64,000 bases of DNA, from contig JADJXY010000001.1 in NCBI GenBank assembly GCA_016720065.1, positions 124,001 to 188,000 on the forward strand, written 5' to 3'. Origin of the DNA: Betaproteobacteria bacterium (GTDB taxonomy: Bacteria > Pseudomonadota > Gammaproteobacteria > Burkholderiales > Rhodocyclaceae). This document shows, one piece after another, positions 43,111-53,333 of this stretch. Numbering within the stretch: position 1 is the stretch's first letter; each line of letters opens with the position of its first letter. Made by a program: the position numbers and the translations under genes. The notes under the pieces are model-generated. The model ran no database searches and had not been told where the DNA came from. It worked only from the letters and a program-made list of their open reading frames with translations.

Positions 43111-44424
43111 TCAGCCGAGATAGTATTCCGCGGGGTCGATGCCGTAGGCGTCGGCCGGCAGGGCGCGCACGATGCGGCAGGCTTCCCCGGTGCCGGTACT
43201 GGGCTCCATGAGGAGATCCAGGGTGCGCGGGCGCCGCTCGGGACTCTTGTCCGGACCCAGGATGACGAGCACCCGTGGCTTCAGACGGCGGATGTGGTTC
43301 TGCTGGATGACGACGGCGACTTCGCCACTGTTCAACTCGACCAGGCTGCCGATGGGATAGATGCCCATGCACTGGATGAACTGGTCGATGACCGCTTCCC
43401 GGAAGAGGGAGCCCCGCAGGCGGATCAGGGATTCCAGGGCGTGCTGGCTGGAGACTGCGGCCTGGTAGGCCCGCTGGCGGATCATGGCGCAGTAGCAGTC
43501 CACCACGCCGGCCAGTTCCGCGTTGAGGCCCAGGCGTTCGCCGTGCAGGCGGCGGGGATAACCGCTGCCGTCGCGGCGTTCGTGGTGGCTGGCGACGATG
43601 TCCAGCACCTCGACGGGAAAGCCGCGCCGGCTCACCAGGATTTCCAGGGAGCTCGCCACGTGGGACTGGACCAGGGCGTATTCCTCCGCCTCCAGCGGTC
43701 CCGGGCGGTTGAGGATTTCCTGGGGCAAATCCACCTTGCCGACATCCTGCATGAGGCCCGCCAGACCGAGCATTTCCACCGTCTTGCCCGGAAGCCCGAG
43801 AAAGCGCCCGAAGACCATCATGTGCACCGAGACATCGACGGCGTGATCGTAGGAATACTGGTCGGCGCTCTTCAGGCGCGAAAGCCAGATCATGGCGTCC
43901 GGATTGCGTTCCACGCCCAGGGCCATCTCGCCGACCAGGCTGCCCACCTGGGCGAGGTCGGGCGTGGCCTGGGCATCGACGCAATCCCGGATGCTCTTCA
44001 GGGCGGCGCGGACGTCATCGACGATGGGGGCGGAATACAACAGCTCCGCTTCGAGCCGGCTCTGCTCGTCCACGTTGCGGATGAGGGGCAGTTGCTCGTA
44101 GCGCCGGCTGTGGGGCTCAAGGCGCAACATGCGGCAGATGGCGGCGAAATCGTCGTCCAGGGCCTCCTCGACCCCCTGGAAAGCCAGGGCGGGCAGGCCG
44201 CGGCTGGGGGATTCAGCGGCCACCTCGCGGCCGGTTTGGTGTCTGCCCAGGGAGCGACTGCGGTCGATGCTCACCGTGCGGCACAGGCGGCGCAGGGTGG
44301 CGATCTGCTCGTCGTTTTCGACCAGGAAACCTTGCAGGGGGAAGGGCGTGTCGAGCCAGGGCCGGTCGAGTTCGACGACGAACATGCCGGCGGCGACGGC
44401 GTCGCTCGCAATGACGGCCTTCAC
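43111..44424 (-). CDS. HD-GYP-type protein with altered HD motif
   Basis: A 437-residue protein: DUF3391 at the N-terminus (about 1-130) and an HD-GYP domain (about 170-370). The GYP part is intact (HHERRDGSGYPRRL), but the position of the metal-binding HD pair reads LMQDVGKVDLP, with Gln226 in place of His before D227. HD-GYP enzymes degrade c-di-GMP using a di- or tri-iron centre that needs this His, so catalysis may be lost or changed and the protein may act as a sensor or partner. It is the upstream gene of an operon with the intact EAL enzyme. Confidence 0.88.
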   Translation of the reverse strand: MKAVIASDAVAAGMFVVELDRPWLDTPFPLQGFLVENDEQIATLRRLCRTVSIDRSRSLGRHQTGREVAAESPSRGLPALAFQGVEEALDDDFAAICRMLRLEPHSRRYEQLPLIRNVDEQSRLEAELLYSAPIVDDVRAALKSIRDCVDAQATPDLAQVGSLVGEMALGVERNPDAMIWLSRLKSADQYSYDHAVDVSVHMMVFGRFLGLPGKTVEMLGLAGLMQDVGKVDLPQEILNRPGPLEAEEYALVQSHVASSLEILVSRRGFPVEVLDIVASHHERRDGSGYPRRLHGERLGLNAELAGVVDCYCAMIRQRAYQAAVSSQHALESLIRLRGSLFREAVIDQFIQCMGIYPIGSLVELNSGEVAVVIQQNHIRRLKPRVLVILGPDKSPERRPRTLDLLMEPSTGTGEACRIVRALPADAYGIDPAEYYLG

Positions 44425-44580
44425 GGCAGGGCTCCCGGGGGTGATGGAAAGGCCCCAAGTCTACCGCGGATGCCGCCCGCGTAGCTCTGCTCCTGGTCAA
44501 AGCGGGGCTTGGGTCGGCGGCGGGCCGAAAAGGCCGCCCATCGTCGTCCTGAGGATGGGCGCAGCCGGAGGGCTACAGGA

Positions 44581-45252
44581 TCATGCCGCCTTGGGCTGGG
44601 TGTCGTGCTGCATCTTGGCCAGGGCTTCCCGGCCGGACAGCAGGTGATCGTGCATGGCGGTCTCCGCCGCCGCAGGCTGGCCGGCGCGGATGGCGGCCAG
44701 GATGGTCCGGTGCTCGTCCAGCGACTGTTGCAGGCGGCCTTCCAGGGACAGGGAGTGCAGCCGGGAAAGCTTGAGTACCTTGCGCAGATCCTGGATGACC
44801 GAAAGGGTCCAGCGGTTGCCGGCCAGTTCCTGGATTCGGCGGTGAAAGAGTTGATTGGCCTCGAAAAAGGCTTCGATGCGTCCTTCCCGGGCGCTTTCCT
44901 CCAGGGTGTCGTGGATGGCGGTCAGGGCCTCGACGTCCGCCCGGGTTGCCCGCCGCACGGCTTCGGCGGCGCAGCGGCCCTCCAGGAGCGCCATGAGGGG
45001 AAAGATGTCGTCCAGGTCATCGGCGCTGATTTCGGTGACGTAACAGCCACGGCGGGGCTTGAGCGTGACCAGTCCTTCGGAGGCCAGCACCTTGAGGGCT
45101 TCCCGGAGCGGCGTCCGGGAAATGCCGTATTGCTCGGCGAGCTTTTGTTCATCTATCCAGGTGCCCGGCGGCAGTTCGTGGGCGAAGATGCGCTGGCGCA
45201 GACGCTCGGCGACTTCCTGGTAGAGGGCGGTGGGGGCAATGCGATGGGTCAT
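44581..45252 (-). CDS. GntR/FadR-family regulator (FCD domain)
   Basis: A 223-residue regulator. The N-terminal winged helix (about 10-75) has LAEQYGISRTPLREALKVLASEGLV, the GntR recognition helix. The C-terminal all-helical FCD domain (about 85-215) contains the metal-site His residues in ANQLFHRRIQELAGN, DEHRTILAAIRAG and AMHDHL. It is divergent from the methylmalonyl-CoA mutase gene with a 150-bp shared control region and very likely regulates the propionyl-CoA pathway, perhaps sensing a pathway acid or CoA ester. This target is inferred from position. Confidence 0.88.
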   Translation of the reverse strand: MTHRIAPTALYQEVAERLRQRIFAHELPPGTWIDEQKLAEQYGISRTPLREALKVLASEGLVTLKPRRGCYVTEISADDLDDIFPLMALLEGRCAAEAVRRATRADVEALTAIHDTLEESAREGRIEAFFEANQLFHRRIQELAGNRWTLSVIQDLRKVLKLSRLHSLSLEGRLQQSLDEHRTILAAIRAGQPAAAETAMHDHLLSGREALAKMQHDTQPKAA

Positions 45253-45283
45253 CCTGTTGTCTCTCTAAAAGGGCAGGCCCGGC

Positions 45284-45380
45284 TTGATTCCGTAATTATG
45301 GATGCAGTATTATACGCCCACTGCACTTTTTTGCTCTTGTACCGGCGTAGAATTTTGAATTCTGCATCAATGGTACACAA
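45284..45380. promoter_or_regulatory. Divergent promoters and dyads between the FadR-like gene and the mutase gene
   Basis: On the plus strand TTGATT (45284-45289), 18 bp and TATTAT (45308-45313) form a promoter. On the minus strand a perfect TATAAT (complement of 45309-45314) overlaps the same site, so the two promoters compete. Dyads nearby are GAATT-TTG-AATTC (45350-45362), GATGCAG/CTGCATC (45301-45307 and 45362-45368), and TTGTACC facing GGTACACAA (45337-45343 and 45372-45380). The last pair is the best candidate operator for the GntR-type protein. Confidence 0.5.
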
Positions 45381-45402
45381 ATTCGAACTTGCGAGGCTTG
45401 CC

Positions 45403-47559
<2,157 letters not shown>

Positions 47560-47573
47560 ACACTGATCCCCAC

Positions 47574-47962
47574 CACCGTTCGCCCTGAGCCTGTCGAAGG
47601 GCGTTGCCACGAGAACTGCGATTGAAACCATTCTTCGTCTACCTGCTGCGTTGCGCCGATGCCACCTATTACTGCGGCCACACGGATGACCTGGAACTGC
47701 GCATGCAGCAGCATGCGACGGGAAGGATCGGTCATACCGCCGTGCGCAAGCCGGTGACCTTGGTTTGGCAGGGGGGGTTTGAGAAACGCGAGGAAGCGCT
47801 GGCCTTCGAGCGGCAGATCAAGGGCTGGTCGCGGGCGAAAAAGGAGGCCTTGATCGCTGGAAATTGGCCTGAAATCAGCAGGCTGGCGCGATCCCGTCAG
47901 CTTGGCGGCGAAGGAACAAGCCCGGGGCAAAGCGCCCTTCGACAGGCTCAGAGCGAACGGTG
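47574..47962 (+). mobile_element. 389-bp GIY-YIG unit bounded by 32-bp inverted repeats
   Basis: The left repeat 47574-47605 and the right repeat 47931-47962 are inverted and match at 30 of 32 positions. Each includes CCGTTCGC and GAGCCTGTCGAAGGGCG. The left copy also folds on itself (CGCCCT with AGGGCG). Between them lies the GIY-YIG nuclease frame. The unit sits exactly between the mutase stop and the MeaB coding part. This looks like a REP/REPIN-like mobile unit with a GIY-YIG gene, comparable in layout to REP-associated tyrosine transposase units. No target-site duplication can be identified with confidence. Confidence 0.7.
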
Positions 47963-48968
47963 CGGGGAGCGTGGGGGGGGGGTCGGGACTGTCGCGCTTG
48001 CCGACCAGACCCTCATCGACGGTGTCCTGGCCGGGCAGCGGCGTGCCCTGGCCAAGGCCATCACGCTCATCGAATCGACCCGCGGCGATCACCAACTGCG
48101 GGCGCAACAGGTGCTCAACGCCCTCTTGCCCCATAGCGGGCAGGCCATCCGGGTCGGCATCTCGGGGGTGCCGGGGGTGGGGAAGTCGTCCTTCATCGAG
48201 GCCCTGGGCACTTGGCTCATCGACCGGGGCCACCGGCTGGCGGTGCTGGCGGTGGACCCGTCCTCCACGGTTTCCGGGGGCTCCATCCTGGGCGACAAGA
48301 CGCGCATGGAGACCCTTTGCCAGCGGGAGGAAGCCTTCATCCGCCCCAGTCCTTCCGCGGGTTCCCTGGGGGGCGTGGCCGAAAAGACGCGGGAAGCCAT
48401 GCTGCTGTGCGAGGCTGCCGGCTTCGACGTCATCATCGTCGAGACGGTGGGGGTGGGCCAGTCGGAAACCACGGTGGCCGGCATGGTCGATATCTTCTGC
48501 CTCCTGCAGTTGCCCAACGCCGGCGACGACTTGCAGGCCATCAAGAAAGGCATCGTCGAAATCGCTGATCTGGTGGTCATCAACAAGGCCGATATCGACC
48601 CCCGGGCGACGGCGGTGGCCAGGGCCCAGTGGAAGAACGCCCTGCACTGGCTGCGCCCTGCATCTCCGCTCTGGCATCCCCCGGTCCTGGCCACCAGTGC
48701 CCTCAAGCGGGAGGGCCTGACCGAATTCTGGCAAGCCGTCGAGGACTATCGGGCGGTCCTCACCCCGGGAGGGGAATTTGCCGCCAAAAGGCAGCGCCAG
48801 GCCCGCGCCTGGATGGACCAGTTGATCGATTCCGGATTGCGGCAATATTTCCGCTACCATCCGGGGGTTCGTGAAACCCTGCCGGAACTGATCCAAGCCG
48901 TCGAAGACGGTCGCACCACCCCAACCGCCGCAGCCCGGGCCTTGCTTGGCCGCTTGCGGGACAAATAA
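47622..48968 (+). CDS. GIY-YIG nuclease domain fused to MeaB-type G-protein chaperone
   Basis: A continuous 448-codon frame. Residues about 1-90 are a GIY-YIG nuclease (FFVYLLRCADATYYCGHTDD, RMQQH, AFERQIKGWSRAKKEAL). The next ~30 residues are a linker made by translating the right inverted repeat and a run of ten G. The remaining ~320 residues are a MeaB/ArgK GTPase that loads and protects cobalamin in methylmalonyl-CoA mutase: Walker A GVPGVGKSS, switch VETVGVGQSE, and NKAD. No ATG/GTG/TTG in the MeaB frame lies near the usual MeaB start, so as written MeaB is made only as the fusion. The start is TTG at 47622 (or 47604). One extra G in the G10 run would instead create a GTG-started stand-alone MeaB. 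Confidence 0.75.
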   Translation: MKPFFVYLLRCADATYYCGHTDDLELRMQQHATGRIGHTAVRKPVTLVWQGGFEKREEALAFERQIKGWSRAKKEALIAGNWPEISRLARSRQLGGEGTSPGQSALRQAQSERCGERGGGVGTVALADQTLIDGVLAGQRRALAKAITLIESTRGDHQLRAQQVLNALLPHSGQAIRVGISGVPGVGKSSFIEALGTWLIDRGHRLAVLAVDPSSTVSGGSILGDKTRMETLCQREEAFIRPSPSAGSLGGVAEKTREAMLLCEAAGFDVIIVETVGVGQSETTVAGMVDIFCLLQLPNAGDDLQAIKKGIVEIADLVVINKADIDPRATAVARAQWKNALHWLRPASPLWHPPVLATSALKREGLTEFWQAVEDYRAVLTPGGEFAAKRQRQARAWMDQLIDSGLRQYFRYHPGVRETLPELIQAVEDGRTTPTAAARALLGRLRDK

Positions 48969-48994
48969 CAGTGACCGAACACTCGGAGATTTTC

Positions 48995-50530
48995 ATGCAC
49001 GACATCATTCGCCAGCTGGACGAAAAGCGCAGCATGGCCCGCCTCGGCGGCGGCCAGCAGCGCATCGACAGCCAGCACAAGAAGGGCAAGCTCACCGCCC
49101 GGGAAAGAATAGAACTTCTGCTCGACCCGCAATCCTTCGAGGAATGGGATTTCTTCAAGGAACACCGCTGCGTCGACTTCGGCATGGACCAGGCGGAAAA
49201 GCCGCCGGGGGATGGCGTGGTGGTGGGCTATGGCACCATCAACGGCCGTCTGGTCTTCGTTTTCGCCCAGGATTTCACCGTTTTCGGCGGCTCGCTTTCC
49301 GAGACCCATGCGGAAAAGATCTGCAAGGTCATGGACCACGCCATCAAGGTGGGGGCGCCGCTGATCGGCATCAACGATTCCGGGGGCGCCCGCATCCAGG
49401 AGGGCGTCGCCTCCCTGGGGGGTTACGCCGAGGTGTTCCAGCGCAACGCCATGGCCTCCGGGGTCATCCCGCAGATTTCCATGGTCATGGGCCCCTGTGC
49501 GGGCGGCGCCGTCTATAGCCCGTCGATGACCGACTTCATCTTCATGGTCAAGGACAGCTCCTACATGTTCGTCACCGGCCCGGAGGTGGTGAAGACCGTC
49601 ACCCACGAGGAAGTCACCGCCGAGGAACTGGGGGGCGCCGTCACCCATACCACCCGATCAGGGGTGGCCGACCTGGCCTTCGAGAACGACGTCGAGGCCC
49701 TGGCCATGTTGCGCCGCTTCATCAACTTCCTGCCGGCCAGCAATCGCGAAAAGCCCCCGGTCATGCCCACCAACGATCCGGCCGGGCGCATGGATTACTC
49801 TCTCGACACTCTGGTGCCCGACAATCCCAACGCCGCCTACGACATGGGCGAGTTGATCGTCAAGGTGGCCGACGACGGCGATTTCTTCGAGCTTCAGCCC
49901 GACTACGCCCGCAACATCATCATCGGCTTCATGCGCATCAGCGGCCACCCGGTGGGCGTCGTTGCCAACCAGCCCCTGGTGCTGGCCGGTTGCCTCGACA
50001 TCAAGTCCTCCATCAAGGCCGCACGCTTCGTACGCTTCTGTGACGCCTTCAACATTCCCGTCGTCACCTTTGTGGACGTCCCCGGCTTCATGCCCGGCAC
50101 CTCCCAGGAATACGGCGGCATCATCAAGCACGGTGCCAAGCTGCTCTACGCCTACGCCGAATGCACCGTACCCAAGGTGACCATCATCACCCGCAAGGCC
50201 TACGGCGGCGCCTACGACGTGATGAGTTCCAAGCACCTGCGCGGCGACGTGAACCTCGCCTGGCCCTCGGCCGAAATCGCCGTCATGGGCCCCAAGGGTG
50301 CCGTGGAAATCATCTTCCGCGAAGAAAAGAACGATCCCGCCAAGCTTGCCGAGCGTGAAGCCGAGTACAAGGCCAAGTTCGCCAATCCCTTCGTGGCCGG
50401 CGCCCGCGGCTTCATCGACGACGTCATCATGCCCCACGCCACGAGGAAGCGCATCGCCCGCTCCCTGGCCATGCTGCGCGACAAGAAAGTGGAAAACCCG
50501 TGGAGGAAGCACGGGAACATTCCGCTTTGA
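48995..50530 (+). CDS. pccB: Propionyl-CoA carboxylase carboxyltransferase (beta) subunit
   Basis: A 511-residue carboxyltransferase that moves CO2 from carboxybiotin to propionyl-CoA, giving methylmalonyl-CoA. It has the acyl-CoA carboxylase beta hallmarks: an N-terminal half with GGSLSETHAEKICKVMDHA and SGGARIQEG, and a C-terminal half with the oxyanion-hole regions VPGFMPGTSQEYGGI and KAYGGAYDVM. The ATG at 48995 is chosen because CGGAG lies seven bases before it and it gives the family start MHDIIRQLDEKR; a GTG at 48971 adds eight residues. It follows meaB by 26 bp. Confidence 0.95.
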   Translation: MHDIIRQLDEKRSMARLGGGQQRIDSQHKKGKLTARERIELLLDPQSFEEWDFFKEHRCVDFGMDQAEKPPGDGVVVGYGTINGRLVFVFAQDFTVFGGSLSETHAEKICKVMDHAIKVGAPLIGINDSGGARIQEGVASLGGYAEVFQRNAMASGVIPQISMVMGPCAGGAVYSPSMTDFIFMVKDSSYMFVTGPEVVKTVTHEEVTAEELGGAVTHTTRSGVADLAFENDVEALAMLRRFINFLPASNREKPPVMPTNDPAGRMDYSLDTLVPDNPNAAYDMGELIVKVADDGDFFELQPDYARNIIIGFMRISGHPVGVVANQPLVLAGCLDIKSSIKAARFVRFCDAFNIPVVTFVDVPGFMPGTSQEYGGIIKHGAKLLYAYAECTVPKVTIITRKAYGGAYDVMSSKHLRGDVNLAWPSAEIAVMGPKGAVEIIFREEKNDPAKLAEREAEYKAKFANPFVAGARGFIDDVIMPHATRKRIARSLAMLRDKKVENPWRKHGNIPL

Positions 50531-50537
50531 GCGAAAC

Positions 50538-50686
50538 GTGAAAGGTGAAGGGTGAAACGCGGAGGCGTCCAGGGGTACTCAACGCGGGTCGCCGGTTTCA
50601 CCGACGGATGAACATGAAGGGTGATGCAGGAAAAGTGAAGGCCGTGGCCAGGCGCCACATTTCACATTTCAGGGCCCACCTTTCAC
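50538..50686. repeat. Degenerate GTGAAAGGTG repeats and inverted pair between pccB and pccA
   Basis: GTGAAAGGTG at 50538-50547 and its exact complement CACCTTTCAC at 50677-50686 bracket most of the 172-bp gap. Looser copies (GGGTGAAAC, TTTCACATTTC) lie between. It could form a long hairpin in the mRNA between the two carboxylase genes. No reading frame is supported here. Confidence 0.5.
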
Positions 50687-50702
50687 TAACAAGGAACATC
50701 AC

Positions 50703-52706
50703 ATGTTCACAAAAATTCTGATCGCGAACCGGGGAGAAATCGCCTGCCGCGTCATCAAGACCGCCCGCCGAATGGGCATCAGGACCGTGGCCGTCTACTC
50801 CGAGGCCGACAGGGATGCCCTGCACGTGGATCTGGCCGACGAAGCCGTGTGCATCGGCCCTGCGGCCTCGAAAGCGTCCTATCTGGCCATGGACAAGATC
50901 ATCGCCGCCTGCAAGCAGACCGGCGCCCAGGCGGTGCACCCGGGCTACGGCTTTCTCTCGGAAAACGCCGAGTTCTCCCGTCGCCTGGAGGAAGAAGGCA
51001 TCAAATTCATCGGCCCCAAGCATTACTCGGTGGCCAAGATGGGCGACAAGATCGAATCCAAGAAGCTCGCCATCGCCGCCCAGGTCAACACCATTCCCGG
51101 CTACAACGACGCCATCGCCGGTCCGGATCAGGCGGTGGAAATCGCCCGCAAGATCGGCTACCCGGTCATGATCAAGGCTTCCGCCGGCGGTGGGGGCAAG
51201 GGCCTGCGCGTGGCCTACAACGATGCACAAGCCCACGAAGGCTTCACCTCCTGCGTCAATGAGGCCCGCAATTCCTTCGGCGACGACCGCGTCTTCATCG
51301 AAAAATACGTTCTGGAACCGCGCCACATCGAAATCCAGGTGCTGGGCGACTCCCACGGCAATTACGTATACCTCAACGAGCGTGACTGCTCCATCCAGCG
51401 CCGCCACCAGAAAGTCATCGAAGAAGCCCCGTCCCCCTTCGTCGACGCCGAAATGCGCAAGGCCATGGGCGAGCAGGCCGTGGCCCTGGCTAGAGCCGTC
51501 GATTATGAATCCGCCGGCACTGTCGAGTTCGTCGTCTCCGGCGCCACCAAGGAGTTCTATTTCCTGGAAATGAACACCCGCCTCCAGGTCGAACACCCGG
51601 TCACCGAACTCATCACCGGCCTCGATCTGGTGGAGCAGATGATCCGCGTCGCCCACGGCGAAAAACTGCCCCTCACCCAGGCGGACGTCGGCATCGACGG
51701 TTGGGCCATGGAATGCCGCATCAATGCCGAAGACCCCTTCCGTGGCTTCCTGCCCTCTACAGGCCGCCTGGTCAAGTTCGCCCCGCCGGCAGAAATTCCC
51801 GGCCAACTGCGCGTCGACACCGGCGTGTACGACGGCGGCGAAATCTCCATGTACTACGACTCGATGATCGCCAAGCTCATCGTCCACGGCGCCACCCGGG
51901 AGCAGGCCATCGCCCGCATGCGGGACGCTCTCAACACCTTCGTCATCCGCGGCATCTCCTCCAACATCCCCTTCCAGGCTGCGCTGATGCAACATCCGCG
52001 CTTCCAGTCCGGCATCTTCGACACCGGCTTCATCGCCAAGGAATACCCCAATGGCTTCGACGCCTCCATGGTGCCCCACGACGATCCAGCCCTCCTCGTT
52101 TCCGTCGCCGCCTACGTCTACCGGGCCTACACCGACCGCGGCGCCTCGGTCTCCGGCCAGCTCGAAGGCCATGAACGCATCGTCGGTGACCACTGGATGG
52201 TCGTGCGCCTCAGCCCCCGCGGCAAAGAAAACCACGCCGTCGTCGCCCGGCCGATCTGCGGCGGATACCACGTCGAATACCAGGGGCGGGAATACGAAAT
52301 CCTTTCCGACTGGCAACTGGGACAATCCCTTTTCAGCGGAACCTGCAACGGCGAAGCCTTCACCCTCCAGGTCGAACGCAACAAGACCCGCTACAGCCTA
52401 TTCCACTGGGGTACCCGCGCCGACTTCATGGTCATGAGCGCCCGCGCCGCGGAACTCCTCGCCCTCATGCCGGAAAAAGCCGCCCCCGACCTCTCCAAAT
52501 TCCTCCTCTCCCCCATGCCCGGCCTCCTGCGCGAAATCGCCGTCAAGGCCGGCCAGGAAGTCAAAGCCGGCGAAAAACTCGCGGTCATCGAAGCCATGAA
52601 GATGGAAAACATCCTCAAAGCCGACCAGGACTGCAAAGTCAAAAAAATCACCGCCACCCCCGGCGAAAGCCTCACGGTGGATCAGGTGATCGTGGAGTTT
52701 GAGTAA
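50703..52706 (+). CDS. pccA: Propionyl-CoA carboxylase biotin-containing (alpha) subunit
   Basis: A 667-residue protein. Residues about 1-450 are biotin carboxylase: ILIANRGEIACRVI, the ATP-grasp loop KASAGGGGKGLR, EMNTRLQVEHPVTE. A BT domain follows (about 470-590), then the biotinyl domain (about 595-667) with EAMKMENIL, where K633 is the biotin attachment site. It carboxylates biotin and works with PccB. AAGGAAC lies upstream of the ATG. The 101-bp tandem repeat array begins at the base after its stop. Confidence 0.96.
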   Translation: MFTKILIANRGEIACRVIKTARRMGIRTVAVYSEADRDALHVDLADEAVCIGPAASKASYLAMDKIIAACKQTGAQAVHPGYGFLSENAEFSRRLEEEGIKFIGPKHYSVAKMGDKIESKKLAIAAQVNTIPGYNDAIAGPDQAVEIARKIGYPVMIKASAGGGGKGLRVAYNDAQAHEGFTSCVNEARNSFGDDRVFIEKYVLEPRHIEIQVLGDSHGNYVYLNERDCSIQRRHQKVIEEAPSPFVDAEMRKAMGEQAVALARAVDYESAGTVEFVVSGATKEFYFLEMNTRLQVEHPVTELITGLDLVEQMIRVAHGEKLPLTQADVGIDGWAMECRINAEDPFRGFLPSTGRLVKFAPPAEIPGQLRVDTGVYDGGEISMYYDSMIAKLIVHGATREQAIARMRDALNTFVIRGISSNIPFQAALMQHPRFQSGIFDTGFIAKEYPNGFDASMVPHDDPALLVSVAAYVYRAYTDRGASVSGQLEGHERIVGDHWMVVRLSPRGKENHAVVARPICGGYHVEYQGREYEILSDWQLGQSLFSGTCNGEAFTLQVERNKTRYSLFHWGTRADFMVMSARAAELLALMPEKAAPDLSKFLLSPMPGLLREIAVKAGQEVKAGEKLAVIEAMKMENILKADQDCKVKKITATPGESLTVDQVIVEFE

Positions 52707-53286
52707 CCCGGCGGACGGCGGAGCAGGGGCCCCGGCCGCAGGCCGGGGATGCGACCCGAAGCCGGGTTGAAGCCGCCCGGTACGCTGTGTGGTTCCGGAC
52801 GGGGCGGCCCGGCGGACGGCGGAGCAGGGGCCCCGGCCGCAGGCCGGGGATGCGACCCGAAGCCGGGTTGAAGCCGCCCGGTACGCTGTGTGGTTCCGGA
52901 CGGGGCGGCCCGGCGGACGGCGGAGCAGGGGCCCCGGCCGCAGGCCGGGGATGCGACCCGAAGCCGGGTTGAAGCCGCCCGGTACGCTGTGTGGTTCCGG
53001 ACGGGGCGGCCCGGCGGACGGCGGAGCAGGGGCCCCGGCCGCAGGCCGGGGATGCGACCCGAAGCCGGGTTGAAGCCGCCCGGTACGCTGTGTGGTTCCG
53101 GACGGGGCGGCCCGGCGGACGGCGGAGCAGGGGCCCCGGCCGCAGGCCGGGGATGCGACCCGAAGCCGGGTTGAAGCCGCCCGGTACGCTGTGTGGTTCC
53201 GGACGGGGCGGCCCGGCGGACGGCGGAGCAGGGGCCCCGGCCGCAGGCCGGGGATGCGACCCGAAGCCGGGTTGAAACCGCCGGGA
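52707..53286. repeat. 101-bp tandem repeat array, five full copies plus a partial copy
   Basis: Units begin at 52707, 52808, 52909, 53010, 53111 and 53212; the sixth breaks down at about 53286. The full units appear identical. Each contains CCCCGGCC-GCA-GGCCGGGG, a perfect 8-bp hairpin. Because 101 is not a multiple of three, any frame through the array cycles through all three readings. The resulting open frames on both strands (Arg/Gly/Pro-rich) have no gene features and are not called. The array separates pccA from gluQ. Confidence 0.95.
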
Positions 53287-53320
53287 TGCGTCGACCGGCG
53301 CGTCCAACTGAGGTTTCGAG

Positions 53321-53326
53321 GATAAT
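53321..53326 (+). promoter_or_regulatory. -10 box of gluQ close to its start codon
   Basis: GATAAT ends seven bases before the ATG at 53334, so the transcript would have no leader or a very short one. No good -35 is visible in the expected place. Confidence 0.4.
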
Positions 53327-53333
53327 TTTCCCC

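Noticed and set aside
45253..45402. Cobalamin riboswitch before methylmalonyl-CoA mutase
   Set aside because: The 150-bp region is too short with two promoters in it and shows no B12-box-like sequence.
52707..53286. CRISPR-like array
   Set aside because: The repetition is continuous with a 101-bp period and no unique spacers; no cas genes are present.
52787..53325. Open frames on both strands through the 101-bp array (Arg/Gly/Pro-rich, up to ~290 codons)
   Set aside because: They arise because the repeat has no stop in any frame; the same peptide repeats in all frames and there is no ribosome binding site or family similarity.
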